A stretch of DNA of 64,000 bases from positions 1-64,000 of the forward strand of contig CAAEBM010000052.1 in assembly GCA_900754115.1 (NCBI GenBank), given 5' to 3'. The notes beneath the pieces are model-generated. The model searched no databases. It saw nothing but the letters and a program-made list of their open reading frames with translations, and was not told where the DNA came from. Of the stretch, positions 1 to 9,175 are shown in pieces. Position 1 is the first letter of the stretch. Each line of letters starts with the position of its first letter. The position numbers and the translations under genes were made by a program. This DNA comes from Bacilli bacterium. Its GTDB lineage: Bacteria; Bacillota_I; Bacilli_A; RFN20; CAG-631.

Positions 1-5
1 AAATA

Positions 6-3000
6 TTAATAAAATAAATATTGGAAAATATTATAAATATTTATAATCGGAAGCATTGATCTTATAAAATATTTTAATGCCTGTTGTTTTTGTTTGCTTG
101 AATAATCATCGGCTAAAGTTGACCCACCTAATATACTTGCAGAGAGTTCCCAAGGTGTTTCATCTCCATTTTTCCATATTGATGGTATACCAACTTGAAT
201 CAAAAAATTTACGAGTCCCATAGCCATCAATTGTATATTATGCCCCCATTCATGCTTTAATACTTTTTCCCCTTGTTTTTTATCAAAAAATATGGCACCT
301 AAAGACATAGATCCTCCCCTTCCACTAATTTGAAATACTGGAACTCCCTTATAAAATGAAACTTTGCTAGAATTTAATGTTGCGGACTCATCTGTATTAA
401 ATGGATTCCATTTAATTCTGCACATATCTGACCATGCACCTTTTCCGCCATTAAACACCAAATCTCCTAATGCCCATATGCTCATTACTGCATAACTAAG
501 AATTGATGTCGCCGCTTGAAAAACTATTCCACCAACCGGTGTAAATAATAATACGGCTGCGGCTAGAATTAGCCATGGGAAGTGACCTGTAGGATCGTAC
601 TTGTTAATTGGATTATTACCACAATACATATAAAGATTTAATCCATTAATTTGAGTCATTGTTTCATCTAAAATAGATAATACATCAGGGGAAATAAATC
701 TTCCAGTTTTAGAATCATAGTACCGACTATTCAGATAATAAAGTTGTGTTTCAGTATCAAAAAAGTAGCCACGATAACGAAACGGATTTAAATTACCAAT
801 ATCATCATCCGAATAATTAATTATATTACAATTTCCCCAAGCATCATATTGATATTCAGCAACTAATAGACCTTCTTTAGTATAAATATGGGTAATATCT
901 CCTTGAATATTTCTACGATAGATATATTCATTATTATTATATTTGAAACCAATTAGTTTATCAACTGCATAGTGAAAATAAAAAGTTTTCCCATCGTTGG
1001 CTATACTTGAAAGGATTTTTGTTCCATCCACAACATATTCAGTTGTTATAGTACCTATTGTTTTTGAAATACGAATACCCTGTTCATTATACTTATATTG
1101 AATATTTCCAAAAGATTCAAGTTCTTTATGTTTATTCCAAGTTAATGTATATCCTTTATATTGAATGGGGTATCCATAAAATTTATCATTTTCTGAATAT
1201 TTAATTTCTTGTGTAGTTGGAGTTGATGTTTTTGTTTGATTCTTAATACTGATTAATTGATTTTTATCATATTGATAAGTTTCTATTAATGAACAATCTA
1301 AAAGTTGTTCTTTTAATGTAAAGGGATATTCTTTTTTGCGAATACGATTTCCATTAGAGTCGTATTGGAAAGTAGTTGTTTTTTGAAGTGGTTCATTATC
1401 TTCTCGAATTAAACGATTTAATGAATCATAGTGATATCTTATTTGGAACATATCCGTGATGATTGTTGTAATATTTCCATAATCATCATAAGTATAGTCT
1501 ACGCAGTCTTCTAATTTTCCATTGATTTTAATTTGATGTTGGTTAATTAAATCTAGGGTATTCTTGTCTTTTACAATATACTTGAATTCATAATCAATTA
1601 ATTCGTTTTGACTTGATATAATAGTTTGTTTTGAAATTCGATTAAATGCATCATATTTATAATGTATTTCATTATTATTAAAAAGTTTTACTTTACTGAT
1701 GTTTTCTTTATTGAATGAATCATACTCCAATTCTGTTGTAAAAAAATTCGTTCCTGAATCTAAAGTATATTGTTCTGAAAGAAGTCGATGCTGATTATCA
1801 TATGTATAGTTAACTTTTAAATCCTCTGAACCAGTCCTTGTCTTTTGAATTAAATCATCGTTTTCATCATATGTATACTGTTCTATAACATTTACTTGTT
1901 TTGATGGGTGATTGTGAGCAATTTTTGTTATTCTATTTTTGTTATCATAAGTGTATGCAGAAATATCTTCTTCCTCTAAAGACATCTCATCTTCTGTTCC
2001 AGTAATATTTCCTTTACTAATTTTAATTAAATGATCACTCATATCTTTAATCGTTTGTATACCATAATTATCACCAAAATCGACAATTGAACGTTGTTGG
2101 TTCTTTGAATTTTTTTTCATTTCCTTATCAAAGAAATATTGTTGCATTAAGGTTTTACCATCGACAACAATTTTTGTTTTTCGACCGAGAGCATCATATT
2201 CATAATGATAGGTTGTATTTTGGTTTTTAAGCGTTGTCAATAACCCTTTTGTATACATAAATGTTGTAGGATTAGGTTGACCATTATGTGTCCCACATAA
2301 CCCAATTAATTCATTAGTATTCCTATCAATAGTTTGAAAAATTGAATTTTCATTTTCTTCTTGAATTAAATTTCCTTTTTCATCATACTGGTACTCTGTT
2401 TCAGTACTTAAACTAGGATGATATTTATTGTATGACTTTTCCTTTATTAAATTTTTGCCATTATAAGTGTATTCAACGACATTCCCTAAATGGTCTTCTT
2501 TTAAAGTTAAATTTTCATCATTATTATAAGAAAAGCGTGATATTTTGCAGTCATTATATCCGTCATTTAGTGCAATTTTTGTTGGCTTTTTGCCATCAAA
2601 GTCTTCATATGTTGTAATTGCTATACCAGATTGCATTTGAATACAATTATTATCAACATCGTATTGATAAATTTCACCATTAGCTTCAAATAAGGATATA
2701 CTTTCTATAGTAATATCTTGAGAAAATGCAATTTTATAGGTGATCTTTACCTGATCTTTATGGTCAAAACAGATTGGTAAAATGACATTAGTATGAACAT
2801 ATTCAATAAATCTTTGTTTAAATTTTTTTGTTTGTCGACAATCTTCAATAGTGGCTTCAAAAAATATTTCAGCATAATCTAACCGATCTATGTTCATTTT
2901 TGAAAAAGTACATTTTAAAATAGCCATATTAGAGGCAGGAGCATTCCCTTTTATAAGTGTTATTGTTCCTGTTTTTTCAGTTTGTGTTGATAAAGTTTGA

Positions 3001-6000
3001 TTTTCATTACTTGTAACATTGAAAATCAAGTTATCATTTTCAAAATAGCGATATTCATGATTTTTAGTTTCATTATCTTCAAATTCTAGAATATTTCCAA
3101 GAGAATCAAAATAATAAGATTTATCTTTACAAATATTTGATTTTAAAATAGTTGTATAGGAGGACGTGGGATGAGCAATAGTGGTTCCACCCAATATGAT
3201 TGTGTTTTCTTCTTCTTGTATTCCATCTTTTGATATTTTATTTTTTTTCATTTCTTCTGTAAATGATTTAACTCTGTTATTTAAAAATCTAAATTTATAA
3301 TAATGGCCTAAAGGGTTAGTAACAGAAAATTTTTCTTCAAATAATGATACATCTAAGTTAGGATAAATAATTTTAGTTAAGACACCATTTGAATAATCAA
3401 ATTTTAATTTTCTACCTTGATGGTCAATCATATTTTTTAATAACCCTGTTTTTAAATCATAATTGAATTTTAAAGTTTCTGTGTCTGATGAAATCAACAA
3501 AATTTTATTTTCTTCTTCTTTTTCTCCATATTGAATAGTAATGCTATTTTCTTGAGCATCAGAAAGTAGTATTAATCGTCCATAGCCATCAAAACCCAAG
3601 GTATTTCCTTCATTATCAACTAATATATCGTTTACTTCTTTTAGTTGTTGTTCAACAAGTGCTTTTCGTTTTTCTTTTAATTCAAATAGTCTAACTTTTG
3701 ATTTAATAAAGTCATAAATATTATTATTAAATTGGGAATATCCCATTTCTCTTTGTTTGTTTTCTATGTATTTTGATACATTTTTTTGTGCGTTTTCTAA
3801 GTTATCGGAAGCAGTATTATATGCTTGTTGTTCATCATTTTTTTCTGCTAACTTATCTCTAGCTTTTTTTACTTTGGATTCTAAACTTTCAATATTCCAA
3901 CTAATTTTTAGTTGATTTTGATAATCAATCATCCCTGTGCTTTCTTTCAATTCACGTAATTGTTTCGCATATGAAATAAAATTTGATTCTAGTTGATCAA
4001 GTTCACTATCAATTTGTTGAATATCTTCATTCAAATAAATATCTTCAACTCGTGTTCCTGGAGATAAATAACTCATGGTAGGAATTGGATATATTTTTTT
4101 TATTCCATCATAAGTCATATATTCAAAATAAAAACCTTTTTCATCAAAATTAAGTTCTTTTTTCTCTGTTTTTTCTAAAATCATTGGCGTTCCGTTAATA
4201 TGTGTAATATTATTTCCATCACCATAGTTAATATTTGAGTAATCTTGATATATTTTTTGTGTTCCACTCAATAAATAATAAATTGGTACAAGAACCTTCC
4301 CTTCTGGTAATAGAAAAATAGTTTTTCTATATCCATCAGCAAACTCAATATACATAGAATAATCATCTTCAAAATCCATATGACTATGAAAATTTGATAA
4401 ACTAGATCCTGGAATAAATGTTAAATCTTCTTCATCACTAACACACTCAAATTTCACTTCTCTAAATTCGTTGGCATCTTTAATTTTAGCTTTTCCATCA
4501 GCATCAATAAATATATTGTTTTTATCTACATAAAATTTTTCGTTATCCTTTTCATAATACCATTTTTCAAAAAATTGATGTTCTTCACCATATCCATCAA
4601 TATAAGTAATTTCTTTACTTCCTAGTAAATAATTATAGTTTGGATTTTTTACTATATATTGATGTAAATTGGTTTTCCAACCTTTACCCATATACTTTTC
4701 TTTGTTATGAGTTTCTGTTCCCAAGTCAAATAATTTGGGTAAATAAATATGACTGACATTGATATTCAGTTGATTATGATTAATTGATAAGTCTTCATGC
4801 TCATGTAGCATATTTAAATTAAATAAATTTAAAAAAGTTTTACCTGCTTTTCCCGAATCAAACTCTTTAACACTATTTGATTTAGAAAAGATATTGTTAG
4901 ATGGATAATCAACAACAATTTGTGGTTCGTGCCCATCCTTTAAATCTTTTAATGTTACAATGATATAATCATCTGTAGTTGAGGGGTTCGTGGTGCCTGT
5001 TTCATATAATGCAACACTTGATTTTATTTGTGTATCAATTAATTGAAAATAAATTTCAAACTCTTCATTACTTGAAACAGGATTATTAATATAATCATTG
5101 ATACAAGATGTAACATCAATATTAATGTTTCCCTCTGTCTCGTTTAATAATTCTTCTGTAAAAATTAAACCATAGGGTGTTCCGTATTGTGCCACGGCAA
5201 ATCCAGGTGAAGAAGCTAAACGCTTTCCTTCAATATAATGAAGTTTTAAATAACATTTAAAGTTGTCTATTTCTTTCAATGTTTCAGCAATAGATTTTGC
5301 ATTGATTACTATTTTTAAACGATTATAAATAGATTCTAATTTACCTACAGAAAATGTATTTGCTTCATCACTTACAATTGTTGACCCATTATAACGTTCA
5401 AAATCAATTACTTTTGGCAAATCATATTCAAGTGTGGGGTCTACAAGCACAGGAAAAACTCTACTTTCATCATTTAACCACTTTTTATCTGGTAAAATAG
5501 TCATTGTAATAGAATCATCAGTAACTTGTAAAGAAAATTTCACTTCTTTGCTTTCTATTCCATGGGAATCAACCATAAACAATCTTGGCATTTTTAATAT
5601 CGTTTTACTATTTTCCTTATCAATAAATAAGACTTCTTTACTATTTTGCTTTATTTTCAGATTTTTTAAATGGAAAACAAATGGAAATTCATATTCTTCT
5701 TGTTTTTCTTTTATAATAATATTTTCTTTAATTCCTTTATCACTTATTTGATATTCTAAATCTGTTTTCAAAAATACATCTTTAAAAAGCGTTTTATCTT
5801 GATTATGTTCACTCAAAATTAAAACTCCTAATTTTATTTTGGGATTCATCGTAACTTTATGATATCCATCATCAAAAATTACACCTTTTTCACAACTAAG
5901 TTCTGTTTCAACTTGAGTTTTAATATTAGAATGAAAATCAAGTTTTGTCATACGTTGAGGTTTTTCTTTTTTTGTTTTTACTTCTTTTTTTTGTTTTTCT

Positions 6001-6044
6001 TTTATGGCATGAAGTTTTTCCATAATTTCTTTATTTCTTTTCAT
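6..6044 (-). CDS. Rhs/YD-repeat protein with HEXXH metallopeptidase-like C-terminal tip
   Basis: A 2012-residue protein. The N-terminal 370 residues are charged, then beta-rich and resemble the DNRLRE type of module found in Bacillota Rhs proteins. A predicted coiled coil lies near 680-820. Dozens of YD-type repeats (YxYDxxGN-like) follow, ending in the Rhs core around residues 1745-1810 (FRYRGYFFD, YYLNSRYYD, GRFISPD, then NPINKYDPTG). After the core comes a variable tip of about 200 residues with two hydrophobic segments, then HEWGH at 1931-1935 and PWELSA with a possible third zinc ligand, Glu1966. There is no Sec signal peptide. The start has a GAAAGG ribosome site and lies 20 bases after the upstream gene. 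By analogy with polymorphic toxins the tip is the effector; any immunity gene would lie beyond the window edge. Rhs identity is certain; the peptidase activity is inferred. Confidence 0.9.
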   Translation of the reverse strand: MKRNKEIMEKLHAIKEKQKKEVKTKKEKPQRMTKLDFHSNIKTQVETELSCEKGVIFDDGYHKVTMNPKIKLGVLILSEHNQDKTLFKDVFLKTDLEYQISDKGIKENIIIKEKQEEYEFPFVFHLKNLKIKQNSKEVLFIDKENSKTILKMPRLFMVDSHGIESKEVKFSLQVTDDSITMTILPDKKWLNDESRVFPVLVDPTLEYDLPKVIDFERYNGSTIVSDEANTFSVGKLESIYNRLKIVINAKSIAETLKEIDNFKCYLKLHYIEGKRLASSPGFAVAQYGTPYGLIFTEELLNETEGNINIDVTSCINDYINNPVSSNEEFEIYFQLIDTQIKSSVALYETGTTNPSTTDDYIIVTLKDLKDGHEPQIVVDYPSNNIFSKSNSVKEFDSGKAGKTFLNLFNLNMLHEHEDLSINHNQLNINVSHIYLPKLFDLGTETHNKEKYMGKGWKTNLHQYIVKNPNYNYLLGSKEITYIDGYGEEHQFFEKWYYEKDNEKFYVDKNNIFIDADGKAKIKDANEFREVKFECVSDEEDLTFIPGSSLSNFHSHMDFEDDYSMYIEFADGYRKTIFLLPEGKVLVPIYYLLSGTQKIYQDYSNINYGDGNNITHINGTPMILEKTEKKELNFDEKGFYFEYMTYDGIKKIYPIPTMSYLSPGTRVEDIYLNEDIQQIDSELDQLESNFISYAKQLRELKESTGMIDYQNQLKISWNIESLESKVKKARDKLAEKNDEQQAYNTASDNLENAQKNVSKYIENKQREMGYSQFNNNIYDFIKSKVRLFELKEKRKALVEQQLKEVNDILVDNEGNTLGFDGYGRLILLSDAQENSITIQYGEKEEENKILLISSDTETLKFNYDLKTGLLKNMIDHQGRKLKFDYSNGVLTKIIYPNLDVSLFEEKFSVTNPLGHYYKFRFLNNRVKSFTEEMKKNKISKDGIQEEENTIILGGTTIAHPTSSYTTILKSNICKDKSYYFDSLGNILEFEDNETKNHEYRYFENDNLIFNVTSNENQTLSTQTEKTGTITLIKGNAPASNMAILKCTFSKMNIDRLDYAEIFFEATIEDCRQTKKFKQRFIEYVHTNVILPICFDHKDQVKITYKIAFSQDITIESISLFEANGEIYQYDVDNNCIQMQSGIAITTYEDFDGKKPTKIALNDGYNDCKISRFSYNNDENLTLKEDHLGNVVEYTYNGKNLIKEKSYNKYHPSLSTETEYQYDEKGNLIQEENENSIFQTIDRNTNELIGLCGTHNGQPNPTTFMYTKGLLTTLKNQNTTYHYEYDALGRKTKIVVDGKTLMQQYFFDKEMKKNSKNQQRSIVDFGDNYGIQTIKDMSDHLIKISKGNITGTEDEMSLEEEDISAYTYDNKNRITKIAHNHPSKQVNVIEQYTYDENDDLIQKTRTGSEDLKVNYTYDNQHRLLSEQYTLDSGTNFFTTELEYDSFNKENISKVKLFNNNEIHYKYDAFNRISKQTIISSQNELIDYEFKYIVKDKNTLDLINQHQIKINGKLEDCVDYTYDDYGNITTIITDMFQIRYHYDSLNRLIREDNEPLQKTTTFQYDSNGNRIRKKEYPFTLKEQLLDCSLIETYQYDKNQLISIKNQTKTSTPTTQEIKYSENDKFYGYPIQYKGYTLTWNKHKELESFGNIQYKYNEQGIRISKTIGTITTEYVVDGTKILSSIANDGKTFYFHYAVDKLIGFKYNNNEYIYRRNIQGDITHIYTKEGLLVAEYQYDAWGNCNIINYSDDDIGNLNPFRYRGYFFDTETQLYYLNSRYYDSKTGRFISPDVLSILDETMTQINGLNLYMYCGNNPINKYDPTGHFPWLILAAAVLLFTPVGGIVFQAATSILSYAVMSIWALGDLVFNGGKGAWSDMCRIKWNPFNTDESATLNSSKVSFYKGVPVFQISGRGGSMSLGAIFFDKKQGEKVLKHEWGHNIQLMAMGLVNFLIQVGIPSIWKNGDETPWELSASILGGSTLADDYSSKQKQQALKYFIRSMLPIINIYNIFQYLFY

Positions 6045-6064
6045 ATTTTTGTTTCCTTTCTTTT

Positions 6065-6925
6065 TTAATAAATTTTGATTAAATCGCGTTGCATATCAAC
6101 ACGTAATTGCCCGTATTTAAATTCAATATCATCACATTTTCCATCTACATTAAGACCTAATTTTTCTGTTAGATAGACAAAAATTCTTTTTTTATTAAAA
6201 ACATCTTGTTTTTTTGAATCAATAACTTTTATAAAAATATCTAAGTCACTATATTCATTTTCTTCACCACGTGCATAGGAACCATATATTCCCATACTAA
6301 TTACTCCAAATTTTTCATAAAGTTCTAATTTTAATTTAAAAATTTTTTCTATAATTTCTTCTTTACTTATAAAGCGATGCCATTTATTTTGTTCTATCGT
6401 TTTATGTGCATTTTGAATAATTAAAGCCATAATCATTCCTTCTGGTTGTTTTTCTCGGATGGCTTGATTTATTTCTTTGACATCTTTTGGATAAAAAACT
6501 ATTGGAAGTTGATTAGATTTAATTTTCATAAGATTGAAAATTAAAATTGCCATTTCACAATTATATTTAAAAAAAGGTTGTAAACGTATTAATTCAATAT
6601 AGGCCTGATAACTTTGATGTTTTTTTATTTCTTGAATATTTTGAATATAGTTTTTCAATTTTTTTTCATTAAATTGAACGGGATCTTCTTTTAAAATAAT
6701 TTTGTATGTTGATACTATTGATTCATAGTTAAATTGACAATCATCACTTTTTATAAATTTTAATACTTTTTTTACCCTTATCATAAAATCTTGTGCTTGA
6801 CTTTTGGGTGGTATTTTTTCATGATAGACAGCTCTCCATTCCCTTTCATCTGTTGCACCAAGATATTTACGATAAGTGAATTTAGCAATTAAATAATCAA
6901 TTTTTTTATTATATTTAATTTTCAT
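6065..6925 (-). CDS. Degenerate Fic-like domain fused to MNT-type nucleotidyltransferase
   Basis: A 286-residue protein from the ATG at 6925, which has an AGAGAG site upstream and overlaps the end of the holin gene by 11 bases; a longer upstream reading is less likely. The C-terminal third is a minimal nucleotidyltransferase domain: GSYARG at 215-220, Asp227 and Asp229, and a third acidic strand LRVDM near the end. The middle (about 60-160) reads like a Fic domain. The segment QPFFKYNCE at 116-124 sits where Fic enzymes have HPFxxGNGR and is followed by the expected helix and a PIVF strand. His, both Gly and Arg of the Fic motif are replaced, so this half is probably inactive in AMP transfer. 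It lies between a holin and an Rhs gene and may modify or guard a partner. Substrate unknown. Confidence 0.75.
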   Translation of the reverse strand: MKIKYNKKIDYLIAKFTYRKYLGATDEREWRAVYHEKIPPKSQAQDFMIRVKKVLKFIKSDDCQFNYESIVSTYKIILKEDPVQFNEKKLKNYIQNIQEIKKHQSYQAYIELIRLQPFFKYNCEMAILIFNLMKIKSNQLPIVFYPKDVKEINQAIREKQPEGMIMALIIQNAHKTIEQNKWHRFISKEEIIEKIFKLKLELYEKFGVISMGIYGSYARGEENEYSDLDIFIKVIDSKKQDVFNKKRIFVYLTEKLGLNVDGKCDDIEFKYGQLRVDMQRDLIKIY

Positions 6926-7208
6926 TTTGCTTACTCTCTTTGCTAAAAAGTTGTTTGATGATTTGATTTGTTCCTGTGGCACTTATACCACTTACCATTC
7001 CAATTCTTAACGCTGTCCATAGATTACTAGCATTTAACATCATTTCTTTATTGGTTAAATAAATCATTATCCCTAATATTCCTCCACAAATAGATAAAAA
7101 TATTGGAATAAATTTATAAGCTTCTTGTTTCTTTCTAAATAGGTATTTATACACTTCTCCTATTACATAACAAATCAATAGGATGATTGGTAAACTTGCA
7201 AATTCCAT
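6915..7208 (-). CDS. Phage-type holin family protein
   Basis: A 97-residue protein with three hydrophobic segments (about 4-20, 35-51 and 66-80) and a short charged tail, KESKQNEN. The pattern MEFASLPIILLICYVIGE, then IFLSICGGILG, then GMVSGISATGTNQI matches the small holin family common in Clostridia and Bacilli prophages. Holins form membrane lesions that release endolysins or large leaderless proteins. A GGGGGA ribosome site precedes the start and the gene follows the coiled-coil membrane gene by four bases. No endolysin is visible nearby, so this is either a prophage remnant or a lysis module used by the Rhs locus. Confidence 0.8.
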   Translation of the reverse strand: MEFASLPIILLICYVIGEVYKYLFRKKQEAYKFIPIFLSICGGILGIMIYLTNKEMMLNASNLWTALRIGMVSGISATGTNQIIKQLFSKESKQNEN

Positions 7209-7212
7209 CTTT

Positions 7213-7503
7213 TTATCCCCCTTTCATTATCAAGATTTCATCTACGAGTTTTGCTGTATTAGATAAGGATTGCTCCACTTTAGCAAGTCGCTCTAAAATA
7301 TCTCGATATCGCTCATCGACATTGGCTAAATTCTTTTCCATTCTATCTACACAGGCTTTGATATATCCCACATCGGATAAGATTAGTCCTTCGCTTTTTC
7401 CTTCACTTTTGTGTTCTTGCTTTTCGCTTCTTTTAAATGCTAATAGGGCAAATACAATACTAGATATGGAAGCAGCGATTCCTATTAAGATACTTGTTTC
7501 CAT
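7213..7503 (-). CDS. Small membrane-anchored coiled-coil protein of a phage lysis module
   Basis: A 96-residue protein from the ATG at 7503, chosen because GGAGG lies eight bases upstream; a GTG nine bases earlier is less likely. The N-terminus METSILIGIAASISSIVF is a membrane segment. The remainder is hydrophilic and heptad-rich (YIKACVDRMEKNLANVDER, then LERLAKVEQSLSN), like XhlA-type proteins encoded beside holins in prophages. It ends four bases before the holin gene, consistent with joint expression. It probably assists or restrains the holin; the sequence does not say which. Confidence 0.65.
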   Translation of the reverse strand: METSILIGIAASISSIVFALLAFKRSEKQEHKSEGKSEGLILSDVGYIKACVDRMEKNLANVDERYRDILERLAKVEQSLSNTAKLVDEILIMKGG

Positions 7504-7567
7504 CTTTTTCACCTCCTCTTTTTTGTTTCATCTGCTTTCATGGGCTAACCCAAAAAATATTCATTTT

Positions 7568-7918
7568 TTACGGGTTATAAACTTGTAACTTTTCATTTTT
7601 AAAATTGGATAGTTGATATATAAAATAATCTATCCCTTTACTTTTTTGTTCAATTTTTGATAGTGTAATAATGATGAGTTCAATTTCTTCTTTTGTTAAC
7701 ATTTCAATATTCAATTTCCTTTCTATAATAAGTTGAATTCCTCCTCTTTGTATGCCTCCATAAAAGATTTGAATATTGAATCGATAAGCTAAATCATGAA
7801 TATGCCGATAGACTGTCTTATAACTGACTTCTATTTTCTCGGCTATTTCACGCATAGACCATATTCTTCCATCTGAAATTAAAGAAAGTATATCAGCTTG
7901 TATGTCTCGTCTTTTCAT
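7568..7918 (-). CDS. HTH-domain transcriptional regulator
   Basis: A 116-residue protein. Residues 5-55 form an HTH_11/DeoR-like winged helix (ADILSLISDG, then SMREIAEKIEVSYKTVYRHI), followed by a short helical C-terminal part with no WYL ligand domain. GGAGGGG lies upstream of the ATG. It is the first gene of the minus-strand island and is divergent to the ABC transporter. It probably regulates the island, perhaps through the inverted repeats in the spacer. Its ligand is not apparent. Confidence 0.7.
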   Translation of the reverse strand: MKRRDIQADILSLISDGRIWSMREIAEKIEVSYKTVYRHIHDLAYRFNIQIFYGGIQRGGIQLIIERKLNIEMLTKEEIELIIITLSKIEQKSKGIDYFIYQLSNFKNEKLQVYNP

Positions 7919-7947
7919 TACACCCCTCCTTTTTTTTAAAAGTTACA

Positions 7948-7976
7948 ACATTATTGTATAATTGTCGTTTAGTCAA
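7948..7976 (-). promoter_or_regulatory. Putative promoter of the Rhs/holin island
   Basis: On the minus strand TTGACT (7971-7976) and TAATGT (7948-7953) are separated by 17 bases, about 30 bases before the HTH gene start. The -35 is good and the -10 is weak; an overlapping TACAAT is an alternative. Confidence 0.4.
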
Positions 7977-8049
7977 CGGGTGTCCAAGCGGGAAAAAGAT
8001 TTTTCACTTTTTTAACTAAAAAAATCCTTCATTTGGCAACAGATTGTTT

Positions 8050-8075
8050 TATATGATATATTCATATATCATATA
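8050..8075. repeat. Perfect inverted repeat, AT-rich
   Basis: Arms TATATGATATAT and ATATATCATATA are separated by TC and followed on the plus strand by a T-rich tract. Either an operator or a weak terminator. Confidence 0.5.
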
Positions 8076-8140
8076 AATTTTATTTTTTTTCTTTAAAATA
8101 AAAATACAGCTTTTCTAAAACTGTATTTGTCAACAGACTG

Positions 8141-8172
8141 ACACACTAGATATATATCTAGTGTGTTTTTTA
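8141..8172 (+). terminator. Palindromic terminator-like hairpin
   Basis: ACACACTAGATAT pairs with ATATCTAGTGTGT over 26 bases with no unpaired loop, followed by TTTTTATAT. On the plus strand it would stop transcription entering the ABC operon, yet no plus-strand gene precedes it in the spacer. This suggests either a relic or insulation. Confidence 0.5.
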
Positions 8173-8181
8173 TATTTAAAA

Positions 8182-8210
8182 TTGCTTTTTTATCCTTTTA
8201 ATGTTATATT
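8182..8210 (+). promoter_or_regulatory. Putative promoter of the ABC transporter operon
   Basis: TTGCTT (8182-8187) and TATATT (8205-8210) are separated by 17 bases. The first ABC gene starts 34 bases downstream behind a GGAGAG ribosome site. Confidence 0.5.
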
Positions 8211-8244
8211 TTAATTAAATAGACCTATAAAGGAGAGAAACAAA

Positions 8245-9174
8245 ATGAATTCAAATGAAAATGTTAAAAAAATCATTTGTATCGATCACCTTACCAAAGA
8301 TTTTGGTTATCAAAGAGGTGTTTTTGATATCTCTTTTGATGTCTGCGAAGGGGAAGTTTTTGGCTTTTTAGGACCTAATGGAGCTGGAAAAACAACTACT
8401 ATTCGTCATATTATGGGGTTTGCTAAACCACAGTCTGGAAAGGTTTTGGTGTTTGGCAAAGAAAGTTATCATGATTATCATCAAATATTAGAAGAAATCG
8501 GTTATCTCCCTGGAGAAGTTTCTTTACCTGAAAATTTAACTGGAATGCAATTTATTGAGATGATGCAAGGATTAAGAAAAAATAAAAATCCTGAAAGATT
8601 ACAATACTTAATTGAAAAATTTGAATTAGATCTCAGTGAAAATGTAAAAAGAATGTCCTTAGGAGATAAAAGAAAATTAGCCATTATCACTGCCTTTATG
8701 AATGATCCTAAAGTTTTAATTTTAGATGAACCTACAAGTGGACTAGACCCCATTATGCAAGAAAAATTTATTCAATTTATTCTTGAAGAAAAACAAAGAG
8801 GGAAAACCATTTTACTCTCTAGTCATATCTTTAAAGAAGTCGATGCTACATGTGATCGCATCGCCATTATAAAAGATGGAAAAATTGTTTCTATATTTGT
8901 TGCCGATGATTTGCGCTATAATACTAATAAAACCTATCAAATTACTTTTTCAGACGATGCTTCTTTTGAACAATTTTGCTCTCAAGATTTTCAAATTTCT
9001 TACACAGACCATACCAAACGAATTATAAAAGTTAATATCGACAATGTTCAAATTAATAATTTAATTCAAGCGTTGAAAGCATTAAAAGTTTCTTCTTTTC
9101 GAGAAATCCAATTTTCATTAGAAGATTATTTTATGAATTTTTATAAGCAAGACCAAACGTTTGGAGGGATATAA
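8245..9174 (+). CDS. ABC transporter ATP-binding protein (first of pair)
   Basis: A 309-residue nucleotide-binding subunit. The Walker A is GPNGAGKTTT (about residues 47-56), the Walker B region is LILDEPTSGLDP, and the switch is SSHIFKE. The signature motif reads RMSLGDKRK rather than LSGGQ, as in some ABC-2 type exporters. The C-terminal 90 residues form an accessory domain. It is followed after one base by a second, related ATPase and then by the permease, so the transporter probably uses a heterodimeric ATPase. Substrate unknown; ABC-2 exporters with this layout often export peptides, lipids or antibiotics. Confidence 0.93.
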   Translation: MNSNENVKKIICIDHLTKDFGYQRGVFDISFDVCEGEVFGFLGPNGAGKTTTIRHIMGFAKPQSGKVLVFGKESYHDYHQILEEIGYLPGEVSLPENLTGMQFIEMMQGLRKNKNPERLQYLIEKFELDLSENVKRMSLGDKRKLAIITAFMNDPKVLILDEPTSGLDPIMQEKFIQFILEEKQRGKTILLSSHIFKEVDATCDRIAIIKDGKIVSIFVADDLRYNTNKTYQITFSDDASFEQFCSQDFQISYTDHTKRIIKVNIDNVQINNLIQALKALKVSSFREIQFSLEDYFMNFYKQDQTFGGI

Positions 9175-9175
9175 A

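Larger units (their letters stand above)
7919..8244. other. Gene-free divergent spacer with three inverted repeats
   Basis: This 326-base spacer separates the minus-strand island from the plus-strand ABC transporter operon. I see no convincing gene in it. It holds two opposed promoters and three inverted repeats: 8050-8075 (12-base perfect arms, 2-base loop), 8102-8128 (8-base arms AAATACAG and CTGTATTT) and 8141-8166 (a 26-base perfect palindrome followed by T). CAACAG occurs before the second and third structures. They could be terminators of lost genes, operators for the HTH regulator, or both. Confidence 0.6.

Noticed and set aside
5434..5751. Plus-strand open frame of 105 codons inside the Rhs gene
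   Set aside because: It lies wholly within the Rhs coding region on the other strand, is low-complexity Phe/Ser-rich and has no ribosome site.
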